The notes under the pieces are model-generated. The model made no database searches. It saw only the letters and a program-made list of their open reading frames with translations, and had not been told where the DNA came from. Position numbers and translations under genes: made by a program. From Synaphobranchus kaupii (taxonomy: Eukaryota; Chordata; Actinopteri; Anguilliformes; Synaphobranchidae), in the NCBI GenBank assembly GCA_029718625.1, contig CM056387.1, positions 39,293,832 to 39,357,831 on the forward strand: DNA of 64,000 nt. Direction: 5' to 3'. Of this stretch, positions 1-11,138 are shown piece after piece. Numbering within the stretch: the first letter of the stretch is position 1; each line of letters starts with the position of its first letter.

Positions 1-287
1 AATGCATTGCGCACATCCAGAGAGATTAGACCTTCAGCTGTACTTTGGTTTTCGTCTTTCTGTTGTTATCGCTTCCCGTACAGGAAGTGTCGCAGGGAGT
101 TAGACCTGTCTTTCAGAGGGCAGAGGAGAGGGGCGGTTCCAGCCCCGCCCCGCCCCTGTCCCTCCAACTGCCTCCCCCCTCCCTCCATGGAAAGGTATCT
201 TACAAAGGAGGGAAATTCAGAAGTAACATTTTTTGGTGGTTACCAATGCATTTCAGTTTATTTGTGGGTATGTTGCAGTGATTATTC

Positions 288-352
288 TGTGTGTCTGTAT
301 CTGTATGTGTGTGTGCACGCCTGTGTGTCCGTGTGTGCGTGTGTGTGTGCCT
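288..352 (+). repeat. Imperfect (TG)n tract
   Basis: TG-rich interrupted dinucleotide repeat with TGTATC, TGCACGCC and TGTCCG interruptions. The sequence before it (1-287) is unremarkable apart from a C-rich stretch at 140-186. Confidence 0.8.
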
Positions 353-439
353 GCAAGAGATATTTTTGCATGCTCCGATTGCCTGCAGTGAGATTGGTTG
401 ATATTGTGCAATGTTTCTGAAAATCAGGCGTACAGATTG

Positions 440-545
440 CCATTTTCACAAACTGAACAGTGCTTGACTAAACCCTTGTTGCTGTGATTGGCTATTTTCA
501 CAAACTGAACAGTGCCTGAGTAACCCCTTGCTGCTGGGATTGGCC
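440..545 (+). repeat. Two-copy tandem duplication, about 52 bp per unit
   Basis: The first unit starts at about 441 (ATTTTCACAAACTGAACAGT) and the second at about 493. They differ by several substitutions. Each ends in an ATTGGC, a CCAAT-box core on the plus strand of ordinary spacing. No gene is associated. Confidence 0.85.
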
Positions 546-673
546 AATCCTGTCGGAAAGTAACTGTTCTACATGATGACAGCTGATGCTCTGCTAATGT
601 GGAGCAAACGAGCACTCCTTGGCAAATGTATAATGCAATGAAAACAAAATAATACTAGTATATATAAAGGAAG

Positions 674-720
674 AATATATATATATATATATACTGTATG
701 TTTATATATATATACTGTAT

Positions 721-774
<54 letters not shown>
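674..774. repeat. (TA)n microsatellite
   Basis: Alternating TA runs with two TACTGTATGTTTATA interruptions, then an uninterrupted run at about 723-774. Perfectly self-complementary and likely to extrude cruciforms. Confidence 0.95.
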
Positions 775-777
<3 letters not shown>

Positions 778-917
778 AATACTTAGTAGATGAGCACCCC
801 ACGACTGGAATGTGAATAGTTAAACTAAAAAAACTAACAACATAACAACCAAGTTCTGAAAAGACCTGTTGCCATGGCAACTCTATATTGATGTTTCTCA
901 CCCAGTTACCAAAGACA

Positions 918-919
<2 letters not shown>

Positions 920-1006
<87 letters not shown>

Positions 1007-1022
1007 ACTCTCTCACTCGCTC
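920..1022 (+). repeat. (CT)n microsatellite
   Basis: About 42 uninterrupted CT units followed by a degraded CT/CA tail. The Leu-Ser open frames over it are artefacts. Confidence 0.95.
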
Positions 1023-1152
1023 TCACACAAACACACACATGCTTTCTATGTCTTTCTCTTTCGTTCCTCGATCCAAAATAGCCATTATAAAGGCTTATAA
1101 AGGCTTAATTGTTGACATGTGAAGTATGTAATGCATACTAGTTCTAATTCCA

Positions 1153-1174
1153 CCCCCCCCCCCCCCCCCCCCCC
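1153..1174 (+). repeat. Poly-C run
   Basis: Twenty-two consecutive C. Such homopolymers recur through the window (near 4.26, 6.7, 8.59, 28.81, 32.6, 37.1, 44.95 and 58.85 kb), and their lengths are unreliable in most assemblies. Confidence 0.95.
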
Positions 1175-1468
1175 ACAGAAAAGGGAGTGTTTAATTTCTA
1201 ACAATAGTATTGCTGTGTCAGTAACGGCCGGACAGTGAGCCTGATCCTTGCATAGATAGGTGCTGAGAAATCCCAAGGATGTTTTCTCTTCAATAACAGT
1301 CGCATCTGTCTCTTCTCAAAACCTTCAACGGTAGCTTTTTTTAAACGTGCATAAAAAGACAAAGTGTCTCTGCTGTAGATTGAAAAGTGTCTATGCAGTA
1401 TTAAGGATTCAATGCCTGGAACTCATTTTCATTTGACTAATATATTCCAGAAAATTAAAGTGTGTTGG

Positions 1469-1581
1469 GTATGTGTGTGTGTATATGCGTGCCTGTGTGT
1501 GTCTGTGCCTGTGTTTGCGTGTGTGTGTGTCCGCATGCGTACCTGAGGGTGTGGGTGTGTTGTGTGTGTGTTTGTGTGGGC
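1469..1581 (+). repeat. Imperfect (TG)n tract
   Basis: TG-rich with GCGTGCC and CCGCATGCG interruptions. Apart from this tract I see nothing distinctive in 1175-1995. Confidence 0.85.
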
Positions 1582-1995
1582 ATGCTTGGGGGGAGAGGGT
1601 TAGGAACACAAGAAATGAAGTTGAAGATTGGACTCTCAAAATAAAAGATGATTGATGACCTGATTTCCAGCTACACATCACAATGTGTGTTTTTCCTATT
1701 AAGATCTTTCACAGTGAAAAACTAAAAACTCAGATGTGGCGGTTTTTCTTCCAGATAGATATTTATTTAACAGAAAAATACCCTGCTTGATCATGAACTC
1801 TTTGTGCTTGGGGTAACTGAGAAGAGGAATGGAGATTGAGAGGAAGGCATTGTAGAGGTCTGAATGGAGGTGTGCATACACACCATAATGCATCTTCAAT
1901 GCAATGAAAGAGAAACGCATGATAAAATACTCTGGAAATGAAAATATCTTTAAAATATCTAGGGCCTGATTTATTTAAGACTAAAAAAAAAATAG

Positions 1996-2228
1996 ACTAA
2001 AATATCTAGATTGTACACTAGGGCCCTGATTTACTAAGACCTTTAGCATGTGCAAAACCTTTTAGCACACGGAAAACCAATGGCTGGTACAAAAAAAACA
2101 AACAAAAAAAAAAAACCGTGACCAATCATTGGTCATGTTATTGATTTTGTGCGGTGTGCGAAAAGGTTTTGCACATGCTAAAGGTCTTAGTAAATCAGGG
2201 CCCTAGTGTACAATCTAGATATTTTAGT
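1996..2228. mobile_element. 233-bp foldback element (MITE-like) with ~69-bp near-perfect inverted arms
   Basis: The left arm, from ACTAAAATATCTAGATTG to about 2064, is matched almost base for base by the reverse complement of 2160-2228, around an A-rich loop. The arms include the GGGCCCTGATTTACTAAG motif seen in several vertebrate nonautonomous DNA transposons. A degraded copy of the arm start lies just to the left at 1955-1985. No coding capacity. The superfamily is not assigned because no clear target duplication could be separated from the arms. Confidence 0.85.
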
Positions 2229-3255
2229 TTATTTTAATTTGCTGACATATTCGCCAACATTAGCCTTCAGGTAAAATCAAGCTAAAAATACAGTCTGGCA
2301 AGACTGTAGATGTCAGTCTAGGTGTCAATTTTTAAAATCTTTTATAACTTGTCCCTGGATTTAGGTCCAAAAAAGAGCAATGTTGAGAATTTGTGATTTT
2401 TTTCCCCCTACCAATTTGGGTAAAATTTAATTTAGAATCTCTAATTACTTCTTCCTAACTCACACTCAGGCCCGATGGTACAGTCAAAAGCAGTTTTTAA
2501 ATGCAGGACGCTACAGCAGGTGCTGTGTGTGATTACTAAAGTGCTGAGGCTCACTCTTGATTGGCTGCTGGCAGGGCAGTGGGTGTTATTGGCTCAGTAA
2601 GAGTGCCTGGAAGATTCTTGAAGACAGCCGATGCCCTGAATAACATAATCATGAGGTACATGCATAGCTCAGTAATTCTGAAATCCAACCATTTATGTGC
2701 CTGCACTAATGCAGTATATTAGCAGAGAGCTTTGCCTGGTCGTATCAAGGTCTGGTGAGCATCATATCCACATTGAAGATGTCATCTTCTGAACTCTGTG
2801 ATTGATATTTGAGTTCAGTAACTCATGAAGGCTTAAGAAAGGACACAACCCAAAAGAAAGAATTAATATGGCTTTTGGTAGATATCTTAATTCACTCTCT
2901 TTTTTAAATTGTAGACTCAGCATTCCAATCAAACTGTGCTTGTTTTATGCTGAAATGTAATGACTGCAGTAAGGTAATACTTTTGAGTTCTATTTTCACA
3001 GTTATGCCGTGAGGATTTTTTCTTCCTTTTTTATATATTACTTTAATTGCCATATTTTCCCTTCTTCAAGCCCCAAAGCACTTTCCGCAAGTTGAGGATT
3101 TAACAAAATGTGCTTGTTCAATTTTCCTTTTCAAAGGGATTTTATATGTTCAAAGGGATTGTTTACCCAAGCACTGCAAACTGTGTTGCTCAGCTAGCTG
3201 GTGTGTTAAATGAGAGTGTGTGTACATGCGCTCTGAAGGCTTTCATGCTAAAGCT
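2229..3255. other. Unique AT-rich intronic sequence
   Basis: No open frame with recognisable similarity, no tandem repeat and no strong motif. Ordinary intronic DNA. Confidence 0.6.
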
Positions 3256-3258
3256 TGA

Positions 3259-3260
<2 letters not shown>

Positions 3261-3300
<40 letters not shown>

Positions 3301-3357
3301 CGTGTGTGTGCGCGCGCACGCACCTGAACTGTATGTGTGTGTGTGTGTGTGTGTGTT
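3261..3357 (+). repeat. (TG)n microsatellite with CG-alternating centre
   Basis: A run of 17 TG units, then GCGCGCACG-type alternation, then more TG. The purine-pyrimidine alternation, including CG steps, is Z-DNA prone. Confidence 0.95.
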
Positions 3358-3899
3358 TTCGTGTGTGCCCAGCCCTTCTTTTTAATCTGAACTCTGGCTG
3401 ACATCACTATCTCTCAAAGCCTCAGCAGACACACAAAGAAACGTTTACATCTGAATTTAAACAGCCTTACAGCTCTGGACTCAGTACTCAACCTATTTTT
3501 TTTTTTGCAGTGAAAACAGAAAAAACAGCCTCAGAAAATACATTATGTATTTCATTCTATTCCCACAATTAATAGCAGTTTGGTGGGGCGCTGATAAAAC
3601 TATTGCTAGAAGTTGTGTTTTCATTAGACTGCCGGGTCCACTCACTTCAAGGGGAATTGCATGATTTTGTGTAACGCGGGCTTTCTGTGTAAGAACGTGG
3701 AGGCTGGCTTAAGATGCACTGCCCCCCCAGAGCTTCAGCATGAAAGCCCAGGAGCTGGGCGGGGAGAAGGCAGCTCTGCTGCATTAGCCAATGGAGCGCC
3801 TCTGTAGGAGGCTGATACCTTATATTAGTACTGTTAATGGAGAGCAGGCCTGGCTGTGATTTAGTGCGCCTCCACCTCCAGCCCCCCAGCACACGGCCA

Positions 3900-4235
3900 T
3901 CAAAGCCTCACCGGCTGAGCGAGCCGGCCCTGCCTGAACGCGGTGACAGGCCCGCTAATGCCAAGAAGATAAGCGCGCCAAGAAAGCCGGTAATTTCAAA
4001 TTAGAAAAAAAAAACAAAAAAACATAAAATAAAAGCTACAAGTTCTCTCTTATCGGTTCCACACTCCTCCTCCACCCCACTCCCCCTTTTCCCTGCCAAT
4101 CCCTGAGCCGGAGCGAATTTGATTGGACTGGATAGGGAGAGAATGGCAGAAGATAAGAGAGGGACCGTGGCACAATGAGTCCGATGTAGGCGAGGATAAG
4201 AGAAATGCCATTATGCTGGCAGGTTTCTTATATTA
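3900..4235 (+). promoter_or_regulatory. Candidate enhancer with four GATA motifs
   Basis: AGATAAG at 3967-3973, CTTATC (GATAAG on minus) at 4049-4054, AGATAAG at 4151-4157 and GGATAAG at 4194-4200 fall within about 235 bp. The surrounding sequence is complex and unlike a repeat. Sequence alone cannot show conservation or activity. Confidence 0.35.
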
Positions 4236-4250
4236 AACCCATCGCGCACT

Positions 4251-4273
4251 CCCCCGCCCCCCCCCCCCCCCCC
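4251..4273 (+). repeat. Poly-C run
   Basis: C run interrupted once by G, followed by C-rich sequence to about 4290. Confidence 0.95.
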
Positions 4274-4289
4274 ACCTCCTCCCCCTCGT

Positions 4290-5224
4290 CACCATTTTTT
4301 TTGCCCCTCTCTCTGTAAATGACCAGGCTCTAATCTCGCTGCATACAGATCTCCCCCAGCCTCAACACGGCCGTAATCACCCAAGCCCCGTCAGATCAGC
4401 CTGTCCCGATAACGCAGCCACTGAACGGACATTTTTCCCCCCTGTAATGGCCTGTAATAGCAGAGCTTTCTGGCAGACGAGGCCTTTGATTTTCACCTCT
4501 TTTTTTTGGTGGTGACGTGGAGCTTGGCGACCGGAAAGCCAGAGCGCGCGGCGTTCAGTAATGCGGACGTTAGCCCGCCTGTGAAAGCGGGGCTCTGGCT
4601 TGTCCCTCCAGGAAGCACTAGAATAACCATATTTCAAAGTGCCTTTATCTGGGTTAAAACAGACAGCTTGCGTACGGTCGCCATACCTCTCTCTGAAGAC
4701 GTACCCCAGTTGGGATGATGCCAGAGAGCCGGTGACATCAGAGACGCTGGGATCTGGGCTGAGGGTGGGGTGGGGGGGGGGGGGGGTATGGGGAAGAGGG
4801 AAAATAAACAAAACTGGCGAGAAGAATAAAAATAAATAAATAAATAAATAAGAAATAAAAATGTGGGACGCCATAGGCCCGGGCTCCGTGGCCTAAAAAA
4901 ATGGAAATGGGCACAGGAGCCTTGCCCACGCCCGTTCTCTTGCTCCCCTTTCCTGAAATCCAGCTGCGAGGTCCGCGGTTGATTAAGTGTTATTAGGGGG
5001 TGGGGGTCACCCCCCACACACACAAACACAGCGGGCCCATTGCTGGAGGTGGGCGAACAGCGAGGGAGAGATCAGCGGAGAGGGGGGCCGTATTGTCATG
5101 GCAGAGAAACTGATGGCTGTATAATCAGGGAGAGCGTTATCCTCCCTCCCTTTCCTCTTCCTTCTCTTCTCCATCCTCCATTCAAGTCCTTTCTTTTTTT
5201 CTGACTGCTTCTTTTTTCCTTCCA
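4290..5224. other. Intronic sequence with G run and AAAT repeat
   Basis: Contains a poly-G run at 4772-4786, an (AAATA)n stretch at 4828-4860 and a pyrimidine tract at 5140-5225. Open frames here end in low-complexity translations and match no family I know. The tract ending TTCCACAG at 5221-5228 resembles a splice acceptor, but no exon follows that I can recognise. Confidence 0.5.
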
Positions 5225-5350
5225 CAGGAGTGAGTGCTAATTAACCGCTGCCATTAGGCACCATGTAATTGGCTTGAAAAGTAATGACAAGCAAGTTTAT
5301 TTACAAGGCAATTAGAATAAAGAGAACCTTTGTCCTGATAATAATCATTT
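5225..5350. promoter_or_regulatory. Candidate conserved noncoding element
   Basis: Dense homeodomain-type cores (TAATTAAC, TGTAATTGG, CAATTAGAAT) alternate with complex unique sequence, a texture typical of vertebrate developmental enhancers. This is a judgement of composition only. Confidence 0.35.
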
Positions 5351-5582
5351 ACAACTGGATGGGAGAAAACTGAGCTCCGTTTGATTGACGCAGATTTTAA
5401 TGTATGTTTTTATTTATTTATTTATTTTGTGCGAAAATGCAGCAAAATCCAGTGGCGAATATAGCTCTTTTATTTTTCCCTGCACACTGCTGTCCAGTTT
5501 CTTTGTGTGTAGCATTCATATCCCGAGACCTTGTCCTTGATAAATGGAAAGATTGAACTGCATCTAAGGGAGGTGAGGAATG

Positions 5583-5685
5583 TGTGTGTGTGTGTGTGTT
5601 TCTCCTCTCATTCATTCTCTTATCCTCCTCTCACTCTCTCATTCCTCTCATCCTCCTCTCACTCTCTCATCCTCTCATCCTCCTC
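5583..5685 (+). repeat. (TG)n and CTCTCATCCTC minisatellite, left of LINE
   Basis: A short (TG)n at 5583-5599, then imperfect CTCTCATCCTC / CACTCTCTCATT units. The same units resume at 6346-6420, so this array was split by the LINE insertion. Confidence 0.85.
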
Positions 5686-6345
5686 GATACAATACGATAT
5701 ATTTTTATTCATACAAGGTCAATCAAGCATCATAGAAATCATGTAGTAATCAATTGCGGTAGTATGAAAAGGAAAACCCCAAAATAAGCCGCAGCCGCTG
5801 CTTTTGAGAGGGGAACCCAGCAAAAACAAAACAAATAAATACATCTATAAAAACAAAACAAAACATGTTATATGAGACATGACACAGGACAAGACATAGT
5901 ACAATATAATATAATAGTACAGAGAGGGGTGTAATTTTCTGTAGACAATCATCAGTTATATGAAGACGAGTTTCTTTTTTGCATTTCTTTTAAAGAGGGA
6001 GACAGACTGGGACATTTTTATGGAGTCGTCGAGTTCGTTCCATATTTGCGGACCCCTGCACAGTGCACTCAGACTGGTACATTTTAGCTTTAGTTTTTTC
6101 CCTTTGATTAGATGTTTCTTTCTGGTGTCATGTGCATGCAGGGGACGGCAGATAGGCACGAGCTCGTTTAACCGGTGGTTGATCCTGTGCACTACTAGAT
6201 ACATGATGGTAGCATTTTCATACACATTTAGCTCTGCCAGCTTTAATAGTCCAAGGTTGCTAAATAAAGGTCCAGTGGGCTCTCTGTAGTCAGACCATGA
6301 TATGGCACGTATAACTTTATTTTGTAATGTCTGTAGTTTTTTAAT
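5686..6345 (-). mobile_element. 5'-truncated non-LTR retrotransposon (LINE) 3' end
   Basis: On the minus strand a frame is open from the 6345 end to a stop at 5956, about 129 codons. Its layout is that of the C-terminus of CR1/L2/Rex1/jockey-type reverse transcriptases: KLQTLQNKVIRAI, then GLLKLAELNVYENA, then HDTRKKH, then GPQIWNELDDSIK, then a final SLFKRNAKK. About 270 bp of 3' untranslated sequence follows, ending near an AATAAAAATATATCGTATTG tail at 5686-5710. It is 5' truncated, as LINE copies usually are. The frame has no internal stop, which suggests recent insertion. The clade is not resolved. Only the C-terminal part of the enzyme remains, so the copy cannot act. Confidence 0.85.
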
Positions 6346-6425
6346 CCTCTCACTCTCTCATCCTCTCATCCTCCTCTCACTCTCTCATTCCTCCTCATTC
6401 CTCCTGTCATCCTCCTCTCTCACCA
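6346..6425 (+). repeat. CTCTCATCCTC minisatellite, right of LINE
   Basis: Continuation of the TC-rich array seen at 5625-5685, with CACTCTCTCATCC and CTCCTCATTCCTC variants. Confidence 0.85.
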
Positions 6426-6529
6426 GCTGAGAATATTGGGCCTGTTTAGTCAGAGCTCAAAGGGTGGACACAGGGTTCACATTATTTCATAATTTCCTTC
6501 TGGAGCTCCACAGAGCTGAAAGGGGGCGT

Positions 6530-7020
6530 CTGTTCAGGGTGGGCTTCGGACATCTCTGCCCTTCACGTCCCCGGCAACAGACGGAGGCAGAGTATCAAGA
6601 CACCCCGGCGTGACCCCGGGCGCCCTGGCACAGCCGGGACGGGGAGGAGCAGGTGGGCATCTGTTCCGCGTGCTTAATCGCGCTCCCGCCGTGACTCCCC
6701 CCCCCCCCCCCCCCACGGCGAGCTGGCCCGTTCCGCGCGCTCGCTCCGCCTGGCACCCGGGGGCATCGCCTGCCACGAGAGCCGCGCTTGGCCTCAGAGT
6801 CGGGAGGCGGGCCTCGTCGTTTGACTCCCCTCGTTCGGCTCTTGTCTTCGCATGTAAATGCGGCTTTGAAGGCGCCGGCCTTCACCCGGGGACTGCGGTG
6901 CGCGCAGACAGGGGCCTGACGACGAAGGTTGGGCTCGGGAGCCGGGATCGGCCCTGGGGGTCATTCTCCATATGACTGCTGGCTTGGCGCAGTCCTGAAC
7001 CTGAGGTCCGGCGGCCCCCC
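6530..7020. promoter_or_regulatory. CpG-rich patch
   Basis: Dense CpG with GGGCG boxes and a poly-C run at about 6699-6714. Overlapping open frames on both strands are proline/arginine-rich and match nothing I know, as expected of GC-rich DNA. It could be an intragenic CpG island or unannotated promoter. Confidence 0.4.
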
Positions 7021-7458
7021 GTGTTAAATTTGTCTCACCCCGTCCGGGTACTCCGACAGCCAGGCTTGTTGCCGCTACCCACAACGCACCGGACCCTTGT
7101 TTTTAAGATTCTGCCGAATGCCAACTTCAGCGCTTATGATTCAGTGGAGTCAGACACGTTTTACAAAATGCAAACTTCAAATGTCAAAGCCAAATGTAAA
7201 ATTTTTATATTATTATAATTATAATGGATTCATTATTTTTAATTCATATTTTTCATTTTCCACTTAAATATGTCATTATGCCCAGTAACAAACCGGTGAT
7301 GTGTGTTGTTGTGTGCCCACCTTTTAAAAGACCTATACAATGGGTGTAAAGCTGTATAGTATATTTGCATTCCAAATTGTCACATGTAATCATTTTATCC
7401 TGTCAATCTGTCAACAGTACTCTTTTGCACTTCATTATAGCCATGTATGCATATACTC

Positions 7459-7492
<34 letters not shown>

Positions 7493-7909
7493 GCCATAAT
7501 TAAATGCGTCTTAGTTACTGTCTTTTTCAAAATGGCGTTTTGTTTCTTAGTTTGAGCAGTTTAATGTGTGTGTAAATCTGACACCCTCAGTAGAGTACAG
7601 GGCCATATCCATTACGATCGTCTTACTGATAGTTGCGTGAATTAACATTTAAATCTGTTTGAGGTGCATTTCCTTTCTGTGTCAGATTGCAGTGGTTTTT
7701 CCACCACTGCAGATGTGTAGAGAGCCAGTCAGTGGCCAGACAAACGTAGTCCAGAAGCTACTGACGTTTTGGCAACGGGCGTTGTGAGTTGTTTCACATC
7801 CTTTATCCCCTGAGTTAATTCCACATTGCATGTATGGAATTATTGAATGTTGCTCTACTCCAGTTATTCACTGTAAAAAAAAACGTCTTTTTTTTATTTT
7901 GTTCCCTGT
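7021..7909. other. AT-rich intronic sequence with a short (TG)n and a hairpin
   Basis: Holds (TG)n at about 7461-7491 and a perfect 9-bp stem (TGCAGTGGT / ACCACTGCA, 6-nt loop) at 7688-7711. Otherwise no feature. Confidence 0.55.
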
Positions 7910-8106
7910 GACGCAATTTACTGCGGCAGACACCAAACAAAAGCCACCAACAATGGGACACGCCGATGTTGGCTTCTGAGAAAATGTAAAAGTGCGTCGG
8001 TGTCGAGCGTATGAGATTCGGGGTTCAGCTCAGGCGACCCTAGAGAATCCGCACCAAAGATGTGAGGTATTCGGCCAAATCCGAAGCCGGACTTTGGCGC
8101 ATCCCT
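7910..8106 (-). mobile_element. hAT-like transposon end fragment
   Basis: Read on the minus strand from 8106 it starts AGGGATGCGCC, then CGGCTTCGGATTTGGCCGAAT. This resembles the AGGGATGCACCGAATCC... and GATTCGGCCGAATAC starts of common fish hAT elements, from memory. The opposite terminus was not found, so the boundary near 7910 is approximate. The minus-strand open frame over it (7918-8334) is probably chance. Confidence 0.55.
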
Positions 8107-10255
8107 AATTGAGCCTTCTGCATAGCAGTTCAAATTGGGCCAAGGTTCAGCACGGGGGGCTTTAAGGCCTGTAATGTAAAATCTGTGCATGCTGCAAGCC
8201 GTGGTACGGCAGCTAAGTCTCTCACAGCAGATGTCTGTAAGGGGCGTACTGATATAAAACATTTGGTACATGAAGAAAGGATAAAAAGAGGGAAAACTCC
8301 CTTCCCCATGCCCCCTTCTCAAACCTAAACTCACGAATGCTTGTTCCTTATTTATTTGACTTCAGGTAAAGGACCTCAGACAGCTGCCGCCGTGTTAAGG
8401 CACCGGTGAGAGTTTTGCATGCCGGGCTTTAAATATTGAGCAGGACTCTGTGGCAAACAGCCGTCAGTAAATATGATTGGCAGGCGTGTTTCAAAGCCGA
8501 GCTAATTCCATTAAGCTATTGATCTCCCACTTCTCCTCGGCCGCTCTTCTCCTCTGCTCCTGTCACGTTGTTTACCCAATGGCCAGCCCCCCCCCCCCAC
8601 CCAGACTCTGGCTGTCTTCTCTCTGGATATTGAATTTTCAAAATCCCTGTACATGGTGTTGCTGAGGCGTCTGCAAACAAACGAGACGAGCTCTGCCCAT
8701 TCAAACAAGCTAACAGGCGGAGCCGAAACCGCGCTCGCCCATGAGGGCGAGGGAACGGACACAAAGCTCTCCTTCTCCTCTCCCTCTGCGGGTGCCGGCG
8801 GGTGGCGTGTTTGCCGGCGGCATCGCTAACGTACAGCGAACGTGCCGAAAGGTTCAGCATCGGCACGCCGGGGTCTCGCGCCGGGGTCTCGCGCCACGCC
8901 CAGCCCGAGATTGGGTCAAGGAGGGGGCCGTCCCGGGTCTGGTGACCGCTGAAGTGCTCAGGGTCCTCTTTCACTTTCGCTGTTTACTTAGCTGAGCAAA
9001 TACTTTTGCTTGAGTGGACTGACTAAACCTCCCATGCCGTACAAGTGATAGATGCAGACGGGTATTGTATTGGAGGGAAAAGGGTCTAATGTACAAGGAG
9101 CCTGCAGCAGTGGATGGGTTGAAATAGTGGACAACGCGCTACCTAAGAATTTGCTAACTTAAGCTCAAACAGCCAATGGATTTGTTTGGCTCTAATGAAA
9201 GACGCACTGCAAAAAAATAGACATAAACTGCGCCAACCACGGCACTTTCAGGTCTTGAGTTTGAGAGAAGTCTGAGGTGTTTTGCAAACTGCTGTACAAA
9301 GGAGAGGACAGCCAGGAAATGCAAAACCACACGGACACCTTGCCGTGTTTCACACAAACGCACCTGGTAGAACAAAAAAAATAAATAGAAAGCTGGAAGC
9401 AAACAATGATTTCCAGCTGTGGCTCGCGCGGCGCGTCCCTGCTTTGGATGTGGGTCTGGTCCTTAGCAGTTAAACACTTGATTGATGGCACTAACGTGGG
9501 GATGATTGTGGGATATGCCAGCTCCAAATGACAAGCAATTACTCATCTGACTTAATGAAAACCTTAACACCAATCATCCACGCTTTACTCTGCGCTAATG
9601 CTTTATGTAATATTATACATTCTCTCCATCAAGCTCACCATCCCAAGAGTGTCAGTTTAGACACTTACTAAATAACATAATTTGTAATGGGCGAAGTGAT
9701 GGCAAAACAGAGGAGCTAAGTGACTGAGGGAATCTAGGCCTTGCGGCTCTTTATTTAAATTTTTATTATTTTTTTTATTAGCGCCGATCCGCGAGATATC
9801 GGATCCTGCCGGGCTGTTTACTCCACAACTCCCGCACATCAAGCTCATTAAGGGCCTCTTCCCATTATTCAAAATGTTTGCGCCATTCTTTTCCCGGGGC
9901 TAATAAGAGGAGAAATCGCACGGAGCGCCTCCGTCAGCCGCGGCGCTGTGGCGGCCGGGCGTTGCCGTGGCAACGCGGAGTTAATTACGGTGTGTGTCCG
10001 TGCCCCCTTGATGTGCCAGCAGCTTGGCCCGTATCAGCGTGGCGAGCTCGGAAGGGCGAGATTACAGACGTCCTCTTCCCCTGCTCCCTCAAGACACTGC
10101 AATTACCCGCACTCCCATTCCCGCAAATCACTGTAATTATTCCCAGCTTGGATGCGCGCTCTTGCAACAGGTGTTTCTCGGATGCGCACTCGCTCTCCCA
10201 CCCCCGCCTCTCACCCCAAAATGGGCTATTTTACAAAAAAAAAGAACAAAAAACA
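8107..10255. other. Unique intronic sequence with CpG-rich portions
   Basis: CpG-rich stretches at about 8700-8960 and 9890-10070, a C run at 8588-8599, and an AT-rich block at 9740-9780. A tandem GTCTCGCGCC appears at 8872-8895. Open frames on both strands are unrecognisable. No tRNA, transposon or exon seen. Confidence 0.5.
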
Positions 10256-10256
10256 G

Positions 10257-10289
<33 letters not shown>

Positions 10290-10315
10290 CATGCGCACAT
10301 ACATGCACACACACT
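10257..10315 (+). repeat. (CA)n microsatellite
   Basis: (CA)n followed by a degraded GCGCACATACATGCACAC tail. Confidence 0.9.
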
Positions 10316-10402
10316 CAAAACAAAAACATTGTTCAGCTTTATTTCTCTCATTAGCTCCATTTTTTTGAGGGTTTTATCTTTTCATGTTTCAGTGCAGTCT
10401 AA

Positions 10403-10454
10403 ACACTAAAGACCCTCGTGCAGTCAGGACACTAAAGACCCTCGTGCAGTCAAA
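10403..10454 (+). repeat. Exact 26-bp tandem duplication
   Basis: The unit starts ACACTAAAGACCCTCGTGCA, at 10403 and again at 10429. The copies are essentially identical, so the duplication is recent. Confidence 0.9.
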
Positions 10455-11138
10455 TTCATTCTTTTTGGATTGTTCAAATGGCAGCTCAGTGCTACCTCGT
10501 TGGGGGACTCTTATCGCAGGAGCAAAGAGGGAAACAAAAGAAATGGAAATGACAGTTGCTACAGTTCAAAAAGAACCGAATGAGCCCCATAAGCCACTAC
10601 CGAGAGGTTTCGGCCCTGCGTCTTCTCAAGCACCCTCTCCACATCTGCCATCTTGCAGAATCAATAGCCTACCTGGACCCCAGACGAGTATATTTAAATG
10701 CTCTGGAAAAGAGATTCCATCCTGAAGAATACACATACACAGGGATTGGGACCCCTATCAGATGTGGGCATTTTAGTTATTTTTCCCGCTGGATTGCAGA
10801 TGGACTGTGGAGTGCGGGGGGGGGGGGGGGGGGATCTTAATGAGAACCTTTCCAGTTTTACTGTTCCTGGCAGTGTTTGATATGGTTTTCACGGGTAGAT
10901 ACATGATTCCTTGCGCTATATGTCGAAACTGTGCCCGCGGTACATTTTAAGAGCATCCCGAAAAAAACCACTAGCTGTGGCTTTGATATTTCCACCCAGG
11001 AGCTCATCTTCAAAGTTGTGGACTTCGCAACGATGATCGTGAACAGTACCGCTGCAACGGACATTCTGTATTTTAATATAACCCTGGATACTCTAGGTTA
11101 CCAAGGACTTCACCGTTGTTAAGAAAAAGGGTAGACGA
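10455..11138. other. Unique intronic sequence
   Basis: Contains a poly-G run at about 10817-10833. Nothing else recognisable. Confidence 0.5.

Noticed and set aside
5184..5228. Pyrimidine tract ending TTCCACAG as the acceptor of another CELF exon
   Set aside because: The following sequence (GAGTGAGTGCTAATTAACC) encodes nothing CELF-like and soon reaches a stop, with no matching donor.
7918..8334. 138-residue minus-strand frame as a gene
   Set aside because: It overlaps a hAT-like terminus and contains no recognisable domain.
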